Source: Luidia sarsii
Lineage: Eukaryota; Echinodermata; Asteroidea; Paxillosida; Luidiidae
Length of the DNA: 64,000 nucleotides
Direction of reading: 5' to 3'
Assembly (NCBI GenBank): GCA_949987565.1
Contig: OX465104.1
Span: 23,399,757 to 23,463,756, forward strand
Shown here: positions 35,320-47,191 of the stretch, piece by piece
How the letters are laid out: each line of letters begins with the position of its first letter
How positions within the stretch are numbered: position 1 is the stretch's first letter
Translations under genes and position numbers: made by a program
Notes under the pieces: generated by a model
What the model was told of the DNA's origin: nothing
The model's input: only the letters and a program-made list of their open reading frames with translations
Databases searched by the model: none

Positions 35320-35599
35320 TGACCGGCAGATCTGACGAGGAGGGGCTAGGGTCTCCCTGGTCGTTGGTCTTGTCATCTTTTTTGGGGGGGGGGGAGGGGA
35401 GGGGTGGGGAGGGAGGGAGAAGAGGTTCAAGCCATCCGTTCAGGCAGCTATCTATCTCGTGTGACTACATCGTGACTGCATTCAATCCATTCCAGCATGG
35501 TTCCTATTGCTGTTTCAGGCTGAATACTGTCCGGCACCCAATTGGGGACTTGGCGGACTTGTCAGTGTGTCTTCTTTGGGTGAGGGTTAATGGGTGACA
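35320..35599 (+). other. Septin 3' UTR start, no gene
   Basis: Contains a G-rich run (35382-35420) and otherwise ordinary sequence. Transcript end not identified. Confidence 0.5.
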
Positions 35600-36790
35600 G
35601 GGTAAGTTGTCGAGTGCAGCGGAGTTGGGGGCTGACCACAAAAACCCACAGAATGCACCCACTGCTGCATTGTTTTGAGTGCAGCAGGGATAGGGTCCAC
35701 CGATTCCCACAGAATACACCCACTGTTCCATCTTATCGAGTTCAGCAGGATGATCATCCTCATAGAAACTTGTTGAGTGCAGCAGGGTTAGGGTCCACAG
35801 AATCCCCACAGAATGCACCCACTGCTGTATCTTGTGGAGTGCGGCAGGGTTAGGGTCCACAGAATCCCACACAATGCACCCACTGCTGCATTTTGTTGAA
35901 TGCAGGAGGGTTAGGGTCCACAAAATCCTCACAGAATGCACCCACTGCTGCATCTTGTCGACTGCAGCAGGGTTAGGGTCCACAGAATCCCACAGAATGC
36001 ACCCACTGCTGCATCTTGTCGACTGCAGCAGGGTTAGGGTCCACAGAATCCCCACAGAATGCACCCACCGCTGCATCGTGTCGAGTGCAGCAGGCTTAAG
36101 GTCCACAGAATACACCCACCGAAGCATCTTATACATTACAGCCAGGTTATGGGCGACAGAATCCCACAGAATTCACCCACTGCTTCATCTTGTTGAGTGC
36201 AGCAGGGTTAGGGTGCACAGAATCCTAGAGAATGCCCCGACTGCTAAATCTCGTAGATTGTAGCACGGTCAGGGTGCACAGAATCCCCACAGAATTCACC
36301 CACTGCTGCATCTTGTTGAGTGCAGCAGGGTTAGGGTCCACAGAATCCCACAGAATGCACCCACTGCTGCATCTTGTGGAGTGCAGCAGGGTTATGGTCC
36401 ACAGAATCCCCACAGAATGCACCCACTGCTGCATCTTGTTGAGTGCAGCAGGGTTAGGGTCCACAGAATCCCACAGAATGCACCCACTGATGCATCTTGT
36501 GGAGTGCAGCAGGGTTAGGGTCCACAGAATCCCACAAAATGCACTCATTGCTGCATCGTGTAGAGTGCAGCAGGGTTAGGGTCCACAGAATCCCCACAGA
36601 ATGCACCCACTGCTGCATCTTGTAGAGTGCAGCAGGGTTAGGGTCCACAGAATCCCACAAAATGCACTCATTGCTGCATCTTGTTGAGTGCAGCAGGGTT
36701 AGGGTCCACAGAATACACCCACCAAAGCATCTCATACATTACAGCCAGGTTATGGGCGACAGAATCCCACAGAATGCATGCACTGCTGCA
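35600..36790. repeat. 61-62 bp minisatellite after the septin stop codon
   Basis: About 19 imperfect units, each containing GCAGCAGGGTTAGGGTCCAC and CAGAATGCACCCACTGCTGC. It starts about 280 bp after the septin stop and so probably lies in the 3' UTR. The open minus-strand frames across it are repeat artefacts. Confidence 0.9.
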
Positions 36791-37595
36791 TCATGCTATA
36801 CACTCTAAGGGCTAGGGTTAACAGACTGCCACAAAATGTACACACTGCAGTATGTTGAATAATCCGAGGGCCAAGCCTGTACAAAGATATGTCCTCACCC
36901 AACTGTATCCTTCTTGTTTTATCTTGGTGCTATATTCATATCATACGTAATACCAGTTTGGAAAATAGGAATTGAAAACAGAGCTGAAGTCCGTAGAATA
37001 CTCTAAACATAAGCCACTACTTTCATACTGATATTTACTAATACTTTTTTTTATATATATTTTGGTTATGTTACAGATGTAATCACTGTACCTTCAATAT
37101 GTGCCTTAATACCTTTTTTTTTTCGCTATCCTCTGAGTATTAACACAGTTAGTTTTCTCGGTTGTATTTTTGATGTAATATAAATAGTTCATGATATTCC
37201 AGGGTCATCTCTGTTCCTTTTTGTAATTGTCCATATATTTATTCAATTCGGTAAAAGTATTATGTGTATTAGGATGGGAACAATCTTTGCTTCCAATTAA
37301 TGCTCACAGGATGCAATAGTTTGTCGGGCCATTTCTTTGAGCATAGCTGTGTGCATTGAACTAGGCCTAAAATTGAACTTGTCTGTCGGTGAATTTTTGA
37401 AATTGATTCTAGGACACTTCCCCCCCCCCCCCAAAAAAAAAACCCAACGGCTCTTAGCCTCCAGCTCCAGTTTTTGTCTCGGACATCCCAACGGGGGAAA
37501 ACACAGATTGAGGCGTTGTTTGTTAAAGTTTGAAAGACAAGGCCTCTTCCGTGTTCATGCCTTGTTCTTTTTTTAAAGTGGATGGAAGAGATGGA

Positions 37596-37990
37596 GATAA
37601 AAGACTCGAAGGTTTGCACGGTGGAAGTACCAAGAGTAAAGTTTGTGGTGACACCATTTTGTGATGGAGTGTGTGGCTCTGAAAAGAGCCGATAACTCAA
37701 TGTTTCAGGTAGTGTGTACTCCATCGTCAGGAAACCGCTAGATTCCAACTTGCATGGTGCCACCACATTCTGATTCCACAGTCTTCATAGCCAATGCATT
37801 AAGACAAGAGCAGCTTTGGCTGGGAATAATACACGAGTCTCTGGGAACTGGATGCAGCCACTAGCTAAGTAGCTTCATAGCCTTGTGTATCATTTGAGTA
37901 CACACACTGCATGAAACGCTGAGTTACCGGCTCTTTTCAGAGCCACACACTCCTTCTCAACAGAGATGTGTTACATGGGGTCATCGCATG
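37596..37990. mobile_element. Foldback element with 113-bp-unit ends and 121-bp-unit core
   Basis: The left end (37596-37700) is a 113-unit in one orientation and the right end (37905-37990) is one in the opposite orientation, each with a GGCTCTTTTCAGAGCC hairpin. Between them lie the CGTCAGG linker and a minus-strand copy of the 121-bp unit (37775-37900). It contains pieces related to both septin intron arrays. Confidence 0.75.
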
Positions 37991-38735
37991 CCCTCCTTGG
38001 AAGAATTTGAGACAGAACTGGACCCTGAACCCGAGCTAGGTTTTTGGGCCCTCGAAATGTTGATGCTTATCTTCTTCTTTTTTAGCTGGGGCTTTACCAA
38101 AGTGTGTGATATCATAGGCCCGTTATGTAGGAAATGCTCTGAGGTTGACTAGGGCAAAGGCTGTATTTCTCTTCTTCTATTTCATCGCTTATGGAACAGA
38201 AGGCATTTCACTGCAGTTCCAAAAGTGAATACGAGTTGTTTGTAAACCGTTATTAAAGGAACACACCTAAAAGTAATCTTTCTCACCCTATAGCCACTAA
38301 CCTCAGCAGTGTCCTGGGAAATTGCATAACCGCGAAAATTTCTCAGGAAATTGCATAATCACGGGGATATTCCATCCGTGCACAGTGGCAGGGGAAAGCA
38401 TGCTTAGCCTTGGGATCATACTTATTTCTTAGGTGAAATATCCTGCTACAATCAAAAGCCCTTAATTTTGTTTAGATTTTTGTTTTCCCTTCAAATTCAT
38501 GCTAAAGTAATATGCAAACATGTTGCAAACTGCTTACTGACTGAAATGACCAAAATTTGGAGAGCCTGACGTTTCAATCCTAGCAGGACCTTTCTCAAAG
38601 GCAGAATGACAGGGACAAAACAAATAGGATGGTGAGAGTAACTAGGACATGGATGACAAACAAAGGTGCAAAAGTACAAAGGGGAAAGCAGGTAGCGGGA
38701 TACAAACATTTCATGCTGATACAAAAAATGTGTGT

Positions 38736-38884
38736 GTCGCAGCCAAGAATTTCTTTGACTATCATTCTGTTGCTCTTTTGCCTGGTAATTCAAGTTAGGT
38801 CAGAGTTACAGTGGATGGCGAAGTGCACGCATTCTCACAGCACCGAGCCAAACAGAAAGATCCGAACCAATTCTTGGCTGTGAC
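38736..38884. mobile_element. 149-bp MITE
   Basis: The ends GTCGCAGCCAAGAATT and AATTCTTGGCTGTGAC are complementary with one mismatch. A diverged relative is at 55610-55745. Confidence 0.75.
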
Positions 38885-39326
38885 TTCCAGAACACGCTCA
38901 AAACTTGCAGGATATTCCCTTTTCTCTTTGAAGCCACATTCTCCGATGAATCACTGAAAACTAACGAGGAACTTCCATTCACACAGTAAAACTGTCAGTC
39001 TTACAGGAACAGCAGTCGTGTGTAATCAGCAGAACCTCCAACAGTTCGCATTACCAAGAAGAAGAAAAAAAACAAAGATACATGTACAGTAGACCTATGT
39101 TGGGACGTGGGAAGTACAAAGCCTTATTGAATTACAGTCTCACCATAGAATTAATCCATAATGAAAGCTTCTTCATTGGTTGTGCTACTCTGTTTTGGGG
39201 CCTGTATAATTGTAACCATCCTCAAACCACATGTTGTTTCTGCAGACTTATTGTACTCTGTATCATTTCTTGTAGGTTTGAATGTTTTTATTTTTTTATA
39301 AAGCGGTATCTAACAGATTACTGACG

Positions 39327-39555
39327 CAATAGACCGATTGCACGACCACTGTTTACTTCCCATCATGTGACTTTTAGTGGGTATTTTTTCATCTCATTTG
39401 GCACAGAGCAGCGATGGAAATGTACAAAGAAGAATGTAGACAATATACGATAGTCCTCTTTGCTCATTTCCACTCCTGTTCTGCACCAAATGAGATGCAA
39501 AAACACGCTCAATAAGTCACGTGATGTAAACATTGGTCGCACAATTGGTCTATTG
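39327..39555. mobile_element. 229-bp MITE
   Basis: The ends CAATAGACCGATTGCACGAC and GTCGCACAATTGGTCTATTG are nearly complementary, and the match extends further inward. Confidence 0.8.
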
Positions 39556-40806
39556 AATGTGGTGCACTGCACACATGTGGACGGTATCCTTCGGGCTTGG
39601 GTGTGGTCACATGACATGAAGAGCTGAAAGACGACCGAACCAACCCCCAACCCCCAATGACCAAATGAGTCAATAACCAGTTGGAATTGATTTTGAACTG
39701 GAAACTGCTGCACAGCTGTCGCGTAAAAAAGGAGCGTAATTCAATCCAGTTGCATCTTTATTCGTCAGGGTTTAATCTGAGTGTATAAAACGATGTCCAA
39801 AATCAGCAATCCAATTTAGACTGTCTACTTAAAAGTATCGCAAGTAAATTGATGTCAAGGGATGCTTGAACGAAATCATTTGTGAGACGTAGCTTGAGTG
39901 TGCAGAAAAGCCATGATAATGTGAGTCAGGGAACTACACAAGTAGTTTGGGGGCGCCAGACTATGCCCTCACAAGCTTAGGCCAATCTTAATTATTCCTA
40001 TATGTATTTTAAACTACTTATTAATCAAAGGTAATTGCTAAACATGTACATGACTTACTATCCCGTGTAATATCTGATGACTTTGTCGTTCCAGACAATA
40101 CTGATCATTGTGGGCGTTACTTAATGTAATTTTTTTTTATGAAAAAGTACACCGACACAATTTTTTTGGAAGTTTTTTTTTATTATGTAACAATACCAGA
40201 ATATATTTGTCGTAGCTATCATTATTATGGTAAATAATGTTTTTAACATGATAAAACAGGTGTATTATACTTTGACAACAAGAGGGTAGAAACAAAATGA
40301 CGTACCGTACTAAAATGCATAGGTCGGTAGTCAAACCTGACTTTTTCACTTTTTTTAACAGGGGCCAAAGGGAATTTGAAATGAATGAGGCTTATTTTCT
40401 TAAATTCTTTTTGCCTCATTGTCAAAAGTAGGGTAAAGAAAGTGTGGAGCACACTTGATGGTATTTGTAGTTACTTGATTAGTGCGTTCAATAGACCTTC
40501 TCTGTCGCATTAACAATTTAGGTACGCAGATTTCACTTATATTATATGCATTTTTGTTGAGGAAACAAAAATCTCTGGTCTTTTATTTGTGGATGATGAC
40601 AGCCAGGCCAATGTTTTAAGGAAAAGAGGTCTTTTGCAAAGAAAATAACTATCAAATCTCTGTTGTTTTTGTGTAAACCATGAGTATGTGCCTTATATTC
40701 TCTGCTGCTCGTCAACTTTCAATTAATTTCATTGTTTTGAAATGTGTAACGTTTTAATTTTATATGAATATTTGTATTTGAGAAATAACTGCAAGGACAT
40801 TTTTAA

Positions 40807-40813
40807 AAATAAA
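40807..40813 (+). promoter_or_regulatory. Possible polyadenylation signal
   Basis: AAATAAA in an AT-rich stretch followed within about 40 bp by a GT-rich segment. It might end a long septin 3' UTR or another transcript. It has no gene attached by evidence. Confidence 0.2.
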
Positions 40814-42094
40814 CTTCCGTGCGAAACAAGACTGAAAGAACGTTTTTTGGGTCATCTTCTTTTTACAGGTGTCTGAAATCTGACTCAATTTGAAATATTT
40901 AACATTGTTTAAAACTTTCTTCAATATTTTGTCTATTCAGATGTGTATAGGCGATGATAATTTGCCTTGTTTGTTGGTTGTTGTTTTTGCTTGTCAAAAG
41001 TAACATTGATAACCATTTGCTTGTCATTTTCAAGCCGTTGGGGGCGCTGTTTAACACGTCCACTATTTTTTTTAGATTACGCGCATTCCTGCTTTCGTGA
41101 GGCGCAGCACGTTTCCAATGCAATTGGCTATGACTTCAAATAGCACGCGCTCCTATAGAAGCTGCCAGGAAGCCACTTCCCATAGACCCGTGCATACTTT
41201 CCAGCCGCAGCCAGTGAAAACGGTCGCTTGCGGCAGCCATTGCAATGCCTGCACGCACATGCGCTCCCCAGAAGTTAGCCACCAAGCCACCACGGCCACA
41301 TGTTTTACCCCAAAAAACAAAAGGTATGTCCGTTTTAAACGTTCTTTCTCCGCTTTGTTAGAGCTCTGGCTTCTTCTTTTGCAAAGATACATCGTGCTTA
41401 CACCTGTTATAGGGGATATGTATCAAAATAGAGGCTTTTTAGCAACTGTTTGAACGTTACTTAGTCAACATTCGCCAAAAATACTTTTCTATATTACTAC
41501 TACGTACTACAGTACAGCTGTACTACACTAGGCTAGGCCTATTTTTTATTCTAGATGGAAACTTCTGTTTGCATAAGCCTTAGGCCCGTTTTTCAAGCGG
41601 GAACTTCACAAGGCTACTCGGCAAAGCAGTAAGGCCCCACTTTCCCTCGGTATAGCCGCGTGTATAGGGCATAAAAATTGCTGATTCAATTAAAGGGCCA
41701 GGCTTATCGACCCTTACAATGTGGAGGGCAAACGTGTCAGCCGCTGTTGTTATTGTAAAGTGGATGAACTTTTGGTGTGCACACGTTCCCGGTGAAAAAT
41801 GGTTGATTTTTCCATCAACGTTTTTGACATTGAAATCACTTTCTGTTTCAGTTTTTGGACACATCCTTTTTAGAACATCAGTCATGATTTCGTTTTTTTG
41901 TTTTTAAATTTGCTGTTCAGTCACATTTATAGATATAGTATAGATGAAATTAAATACTATTACTAGTATGAGTATTATTATACATTTTCATTTTGAGAAA
42001 TGTCATCTGAATGGAAGTGGGGGTGTTGTCCCTGGAGATATATAAAAGTTGATGTAGTGGAAACAGCCCTTAATGCTTCTGAAGTTCTGGCTGG

Positions 42095-42230
42095 TGCCAG
42101 GGCTTGATAGTGCAGGTGGTAATGGCACTGGTATATGCAAAACCAGATGTCTCAGGTTCAAGTCCCGCCCACTCAAAGTTTTCTTTTCCATTTTTCAAAA
42201 TTGTTTTAAAAGTCAGTCAGTTTTTCAATT
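42095..42230 (+). mobile_element. tRNA-derived SINE (family A)
   Basis: AACCAGATGTCTCAGGTTCA, AGTCCCGCCCACTCAAAGTT and an AT-rich tail. Diverged A box. Confidence 0.7.
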
Positions 42231-42289
42231 TTTTTTTTTTGGACTTTAATTTGCATCTGCAAATGAATGCAGGGGCGTAATCCATGGAG

Positions 42290-42480
42290 ATATATGGCAG
42301 TTAAATGGCTAGTACACTTTTGGGGAAGGCCACCATCTAAGGGCTGGATAGCTCAATGGCGCTGGTACGCAAAACCAGAGGTCTTGGGTTCAAGTCCCGG
42401 CCCAGTCAAAGTTTTCTTTGCCAATTTTCAAAATTGTTTAAAAGTTCCCAGTCAGTTTTTCCTTTATTTGTTTAACTTTC
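42290..42480 (+). mobile_element. tRNA-derived SINE (family A)
   Basis: GGAAGGCCACCATCTAAGGG, TGGATAGCTCAATGG, GGTTCAAGTCCCGGCCCAGT, AAAGTTTTCTTTGCCAATTT and CCCAGTCAGTTTTTCC. This is the fullest copy in the window. Confidence 0.8.
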
Positions 42481-43555
42481 TAAGAAGGTTAGGCATATTT
42501 ATTATCAAAATGTGTTCAGTCCTTCACACTTCTCTCTTTGATCTTTCCCCCTCTTGACACTAATCCCTACCCTACTCCTTGCCCTTCTCTTTGATCTTTC
42601 CCCCTCCTCTCACTAATCCCTACCCTACCCCTTGCCCTTCCCTTTGATCTCTCCCTACCAGCTTCACTCTTTGTCCTTTGTTTCTCATCCGTGTCCTATT
42701 CACTCTCTTCCCCCTTCCTTTGTATACATGTATCTGTTTTGTCCTTGTCACTCTGCCTTTGAGAAAGGTCCTGCTAGGATCGAAACATCAGGCCAACTAC
42801 ATTAAAAAAAATAAAAGACAACTAACAAACATGGAGACAAAGAGAATATCACTCATTGGAAATGGGAAAAAAGGAAATTGAAGCTTCTCTCTCTCTCTCT
42901 CTTCATTGAAATGTTATATATCTTTTTCTTTAAAACCATTGAATTTTCACTTTAAAAAAAAGTGTGACCTACCTCCCTGGGAAGTCAATGACAACAAAGA
43001 TTTCATCTGGTTTCAATGTGCTCAAATTCTCATGTCATCTTGAAAATGACCTTTCTCACTTCTTTGTTGACAAAATGCTTTCCAATTTTTCATTAAAACC
43101 TTTGGTTGGTTTTCTTTGGTGTTTTTTTTTTTCAGTGGATGAACTTTGTACAGGGGTATTTCACGAGGATTGCAAGGCACGGCTTGGATTACAGCCATTC
43201 ACTCCATGTGTGAATGGGTGAATTAATTGGAACCAGACGACAGCTTGGCACGGATCCAGATTAATGTCAAGGAAACAATGGAGTCAGTGACCCATGTCTG
43301 CCGCAGTTCAGTAGCTCCATTCCCGGTGGTAAGTCTAACAAAGACCAAGAAATATGCCCAAACTAAGCAGGGGGGGGGGGTTCGCACTTTCCATTACTGA
43401 CACCATTATCCTCTTGGTGTCTGCTGAACACTCTGTGGTGCTGTGCTGACCGAAATGTAGTGGAAAAACGAATCCCGTCTCTCAAGCGATGTCAAGTTCA
43501 GGGTGATTCTCTCGTCTGCATTCAACATGCCGTGCTTAGAAAGATTCTAACGTAT

Positions 43556-43695
43556 TGAATCAAGGTGGAAAGTTTGGCGGTGACACCCTGTAAGTCATCT
43601 CTCTTGAGAAATAGTTTGGCTCTGAGAGGAGCCGGAAACTCATCATTGTAGGGAGTGTGTGCTCAGAAGACGGTGGTATACCACCAAAGCATGGT
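43556..43695 (-). mobile_element. Dispersed copy of 113-bp-unit element, diverged
   Basis: GGTGGAAAGTTTGGCGGTGA then GGCTCTGAGAGGAGCC. The stem is kept but the loop has changed, so the histone-type loop is lost. Confidence 0.6.
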
Positions 43696-44254
43696 GCACT
43701 CATTGTACTGAGTGTGCATCTCCGTATTACTGTGTGCATTTTACTGACAGTTTTGTCATTTTGTTGCATGTACAGCTTGGGTATACAAGACACTTTTACA
43801 ATGGAGGTTCTCTATAGTATTGTTCAGGGTGTCATGCACAAACATGAACAATTCATCCTTTTTGCCCCCAAAATTATACCATTGTTGGTTGCTTCGAGTA
43901 TGACTAAGATTCAGTGGCAAGTCACGATTAAAGTTCACCTGTGGAAAAGTTTTGCAAGTAATTTTACACAGTGTGTTCCTCTTTATTTCCTGTTAAAAAA
44001 ATTATCAGCATTTCCGCTAAAGTGCGAATCGTTTTCAACTTTTGCCAACTGAGCTATCCAACCCTTAGGTAATTTCCATTGCAAATAGTCATCTTTGCCT
44101 TGGTGAAGGTGTCAGTCAGAAGCATTAAACAATATACTGCCATATCTCTTGGGATCCCTATTTTCTCTCAGATGCAAACGACAATTTGTTCTAAACCTAT
44201 CTACAACAGGTTGGGGATTGCACAAAGTGGATGCAACTTTTTAAATCATCTGTT

Positions 44255-44648
44255 TTGACTCAATGAGGGTTTGCCCTGGTGGACGTGAGAAGCACTGAGT
44301 ATTCTCCCTCCCCCCCCAAAAAAAAAAACCCAAACAAATCAGGCAGCTTCGGTAGGATTCGAACCCATGACTCCTGCTTTCTAGTGCAGACATCTTAACC
44401 ACTTGACCACTGAGCTTGTCAAGGTCATGTGGCAGATTTGAATAATGTATAGCAGCAGGTACCACGTTGCATCACAGACATAACATGATGTTTTAAGACA
44501 TCTGCATTAGAAAGCAGAAGTCTCAGGTTCAAATCCCGCCAAAGCTGCCTGAATCTTGTCACCAGACATCGGAAAAAGCACTGAATACTCGGTGCTTAAC
44601 ACTTTCAAGCAGGGCAAACCCTCATCGAAGTCCATTTTCCTCTTTTGA
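44255..44648. mobile_element. Two inverted family B copies
   Basis: 44255-44480 is in the minus orientation (GGATTCGAACCCATGACTCC, CATCTTAACCACTTGACCAC). 44485-44648 is in the plus orientation (GTCTCAGGTTCAAATCCCGC). The plus copy's tail gives the pyrimidine tract used by the exon at 44660. Other family B copies: 300-680 (minus, rearranged), 27615-27720, 47225-47365, 48640-48785. Confidence 0.75.
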
Positions 44649-44659
44649 ATTATATGCAG

Positions 44660-45005
44660 TTTGTTTGGGATCATGGAGCCAGACCTCACGCATCCCAAAC
44701 TGTCAGGCAAGCGGGACAGCAGTGGCCCGTATGGGCCCAAGTGGGATGTCCGCCACCCCAGCAAACACCCACCGGATGCCTCCCATCGTACCCACAAGAG
44801 ACTGTACCGCTCTGCCTCCGCCGACGATGCCAGGGTGCACGGAGCCAGTTGGATCAAACGAGGAGGAGGAGGAGGAGGAGGAGGGGGAGAGAGATGTTGG
44901 CTGCTGCCACAGGCCTCGGAGAAAGAGAGCACCGGCCGGCTGGCTGCTGCCCTCGGCCATCGCAGACCCAGGGATGCGCTTTTAGTTACCCAAAGTCCCA
45001 TTGAG
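44660..45005 (+). CDS. Exon of an unidentified gene, upstream of RA-like exon
   Basis: The open frame reads MEPDLTHPKLSGKRDSSGPY, continues past RTHKRLYRSASADD and a poly-Gly run (GGA/GGG repeats near 44862-44888), and ends TQSPIE at a good donor, GAG|GTAAGA, in phase 0. An acceptor-like TATATGCAG ends at 44659. The ATG at 44673 has A at -3 and G at +4, so the exon may be the first coding exon or may extend from upstream. GC-rich codon use contrasts with the AT-rich surroundings. The phase matches the exon at 47011. The tail of a SINE supplies the pyrimidine tract before it. I do not recognise the protein. The minus-strand 200-residue frame here, with its poly-Pro run, is the shadow. Confidence 0.5.
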
Positions 45006-46784
45006 GTAAGATCGCTCGTCTGTATCCATGGTTTAGATTCATGGGAAGGTCCCAGGAAGGAGGATAGCCGTTGCAGATTGCCGGATGGAGTCTGCTCGAG
45101 GGCATTCATCAGACATCAGAGAACAGAAGAGGTTTGAGGAAGGTCATCGAGAGTATTGCTGTGGTGCTCCAGCGGTCGACCACACTAAGGGACGAATGAA
45201 CAAAAAAGCGGTCCCAGAAGCCTAAAATGAGGTAGTGTAACGCGATACTAGAAAATGGTGAGAGTGAAGTGGCTGATTGAATAAACTAATGGAAACCCCT
45301 TGAAATCTGCCCTCAATCTTAAGACTGGATTTCCTGCGTCAAGAAAGATGCGTAAAACTCTGATATGGCGACACCATTATTTTATATCATCTCTTCAAGA
45401 GTGAGTATGTCCTTGAGAAGAGTCAAAAGAAGAAAGAGATAAGGAGAATTTTGGCTGCTCTAACTTTCTTTTTGGCTTTTCATCTTTACATTCCATTTAC
45501 ATTTCTCCCAAATTCTTTGATCCGATTTTCTTGGGCTAGAGACGAATCATGATTCATGAAGTATTTTCAGGACTCTTGAGTGCCTTTTTGCCATTGTATA
45601 TGTGCAAACGTCCATGAGGAAAAGCAACTGATCTGATACCACGAACTTTCACTGCAGACATTATTGGACTAGGCCTACAAATTGAGGGCAGCAAACATCA
45701 AATGAAATAATGGCTGGCAATCTTGAATGAAACAAGGGTGATTGTTCGTTCAACGTGGCTCTATGAATTTTGGGGCATGGTGACAAAAGACCTCCAGGGG
45801 CACCAGAGCACCCTATCTTCCCAACAAGCCAACCACAGACTTGGAGGCTAAGTTTGACTTGAACCAGTCATGTTTACCCTCTTCATCATTTGGGAAAAAG
45901 AACTGTTTTCTCTTTATGGCTCAAGGTGTCTTGGCTGGAAATCCAACTTCTGCGGTAGACAGATCCCCAACCAGTAATGATCCGGCTCTTAGTTATAAGG
46001 GGTTCAAAAGGGAGAAATCGCGGAAGAACTCTGGATCTCACAGAGGAGTTTCTTAAAGCAATGCAGTGGAATGATGTGCCTTGGACTGAGCTTAAGGTCA
46101 CCAGTAGAGGGCGCCCTAACCAAAACTTGCTAAAAACAAGCATAAGGGTGCATAACACTAAATAGAGCTCCCATTGAACACTGTAGAAAAACACTCACTT
46201 TCAAAGCCAATTATCCCATGCCCAAAAGTCTCTCAGTTCTTGTAGCTATACTTAAAATTGTAGTTTGGACCTTCATCTCTCAGATTCTTTTCAATTTTAG
46301 TGCCCTTAGTCGATTAGATTTTTTGCTAATTACCCCCAGAAAAAAACACCCCCAAAATGTCTAGTCGTCCAAGCCGAATTTCTGCAAGGATTTTGAGATG
46401 GACCCCTCCACTTCCGCAGCCAAATAGGGCCACATTTAAAGCCAGATATGGTCCAAATTTCACACCAAATTGAAGAGTGAACCTCCAGGTTGTCTTAAGC
46501 TTCACTTGTTCTACAATGTATCAGTTAATTAGCCTCCAAAGACCCCTTATTAAAAAAAAGTTGTGGGTACACACTTTATGATAATCAGCTCGGCGGAGCC
46601 ATCTTGGATGGATTTTGTGTGCTGCACCCATAAACTAGCACGACACCGCCCCCTCATGGGTTTGGATAAGATGGTAGGTAGCCTAGTATAGGAGCAGGGA
46701 GTAAGGATGGAATAAAAGCAGAAAAGATCAAAGGGACAAGATCAAAGACACTCCCTCCCCTTCTCTCTTTGATCTTTCTTGGAA

Positions 46785-46975
46785 TTTTTAAATTTAGTAG
46801 GCCTGAAGTTTCGATCCTAGCAGGACCTTTCTCACAGGCAGAGTCACTCTGCCATTGAGAAAGGTCCTGCTAGGATCGAAACTTCACTGAGGCCCACTAA
46901 ATTTTAAGATTTGCAGTTTGGTTATTTTAGTCAGTAAGCAGTTTGCAACATTTTTGTATATCACCTTTCTTGGAA
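46785..46975. repeat. Foldback copy of the CCTGACGTTTCGATCC family
   Basis: Inverted arms separated by CAGAGTCACTCTG, then the family flank to about 46972. It lies 36 bp before the acceptor of the RA-like exon. Confidence 0.85.
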
Positions 46976-47010
46976 TTTGTGATTAATCTTTACGTCATTT
47001 CTATCCTTAG

Positions 47011-47191
47011 GGGGTGAACTACGAAGGGTTGTTGAGGTTCTACCACTTGCGAGGAGGGAGACTGGCCACCAAAGCTGTTTGGCTTACCGATCGGACCACC
47101 ATCAATGACCTCATGACCACTGTACAGGAGAAATTTGGCATCAGCGATACCAGGCGACAGAAAACGGCCATCTACCAGGTCCGAAACCAAG
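47011..47191 (+). CDS. Exon encoding a Ras-association-like (ubiquitin-fold) segment
   Basis: The acceptor is CTATCCTTAG and the donor is AAG|GTGATA (phase 1). Entry is in phase 0, matching the exon ending at 45005. It encodes GVNYEGLLRFYHLRGG, then KAVWLTDRTTINDLMTTVQE, KFGISDTRRQKTAIYQVRNQ. The pattern of a beta hairpin followed by T-x-x-D-L-x-x-x-V-x-x-KFGI and then ALY/AIY-x-V resembles RA domains that bind Ras-family GTPases. This is a fold-level resemblance only. I cannot name the family. Later exons would lie downstream but none was recognised before 50.9 kb. Confidence 0.5.

Larger units (their letters stand above)
38000..44250. other. Mostly unannotated, AT-rich, no gene seen
   Basis: Apart from the listed MITEs, SINEs and a 121-bp-unit relative at 41100-41215, no coding sequence was recognised. 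Parts of 38900-40820 look like 3' UTR or intergenic DNA. Confidence 0.4.

Noticed and set aside
35785..36720. True interstitial telomere
   Set aside because: TTAGGG occurs once per 61-62 bp unit rather than as contiguous hexamers.
35504..36735. 210-residue and other minus-strand ORFs with VDPNPAAL repeats
   Set aside because: Translation of the 61-62 bp minisatellite; unit length varies and breaks the frame.
44507..45109. 200-residue minus-strand ORF with poly-Pro
   Set aside because: The + strand frame has a good donor, a matching phase with the next exon and a sensible start; the minus frame has none.
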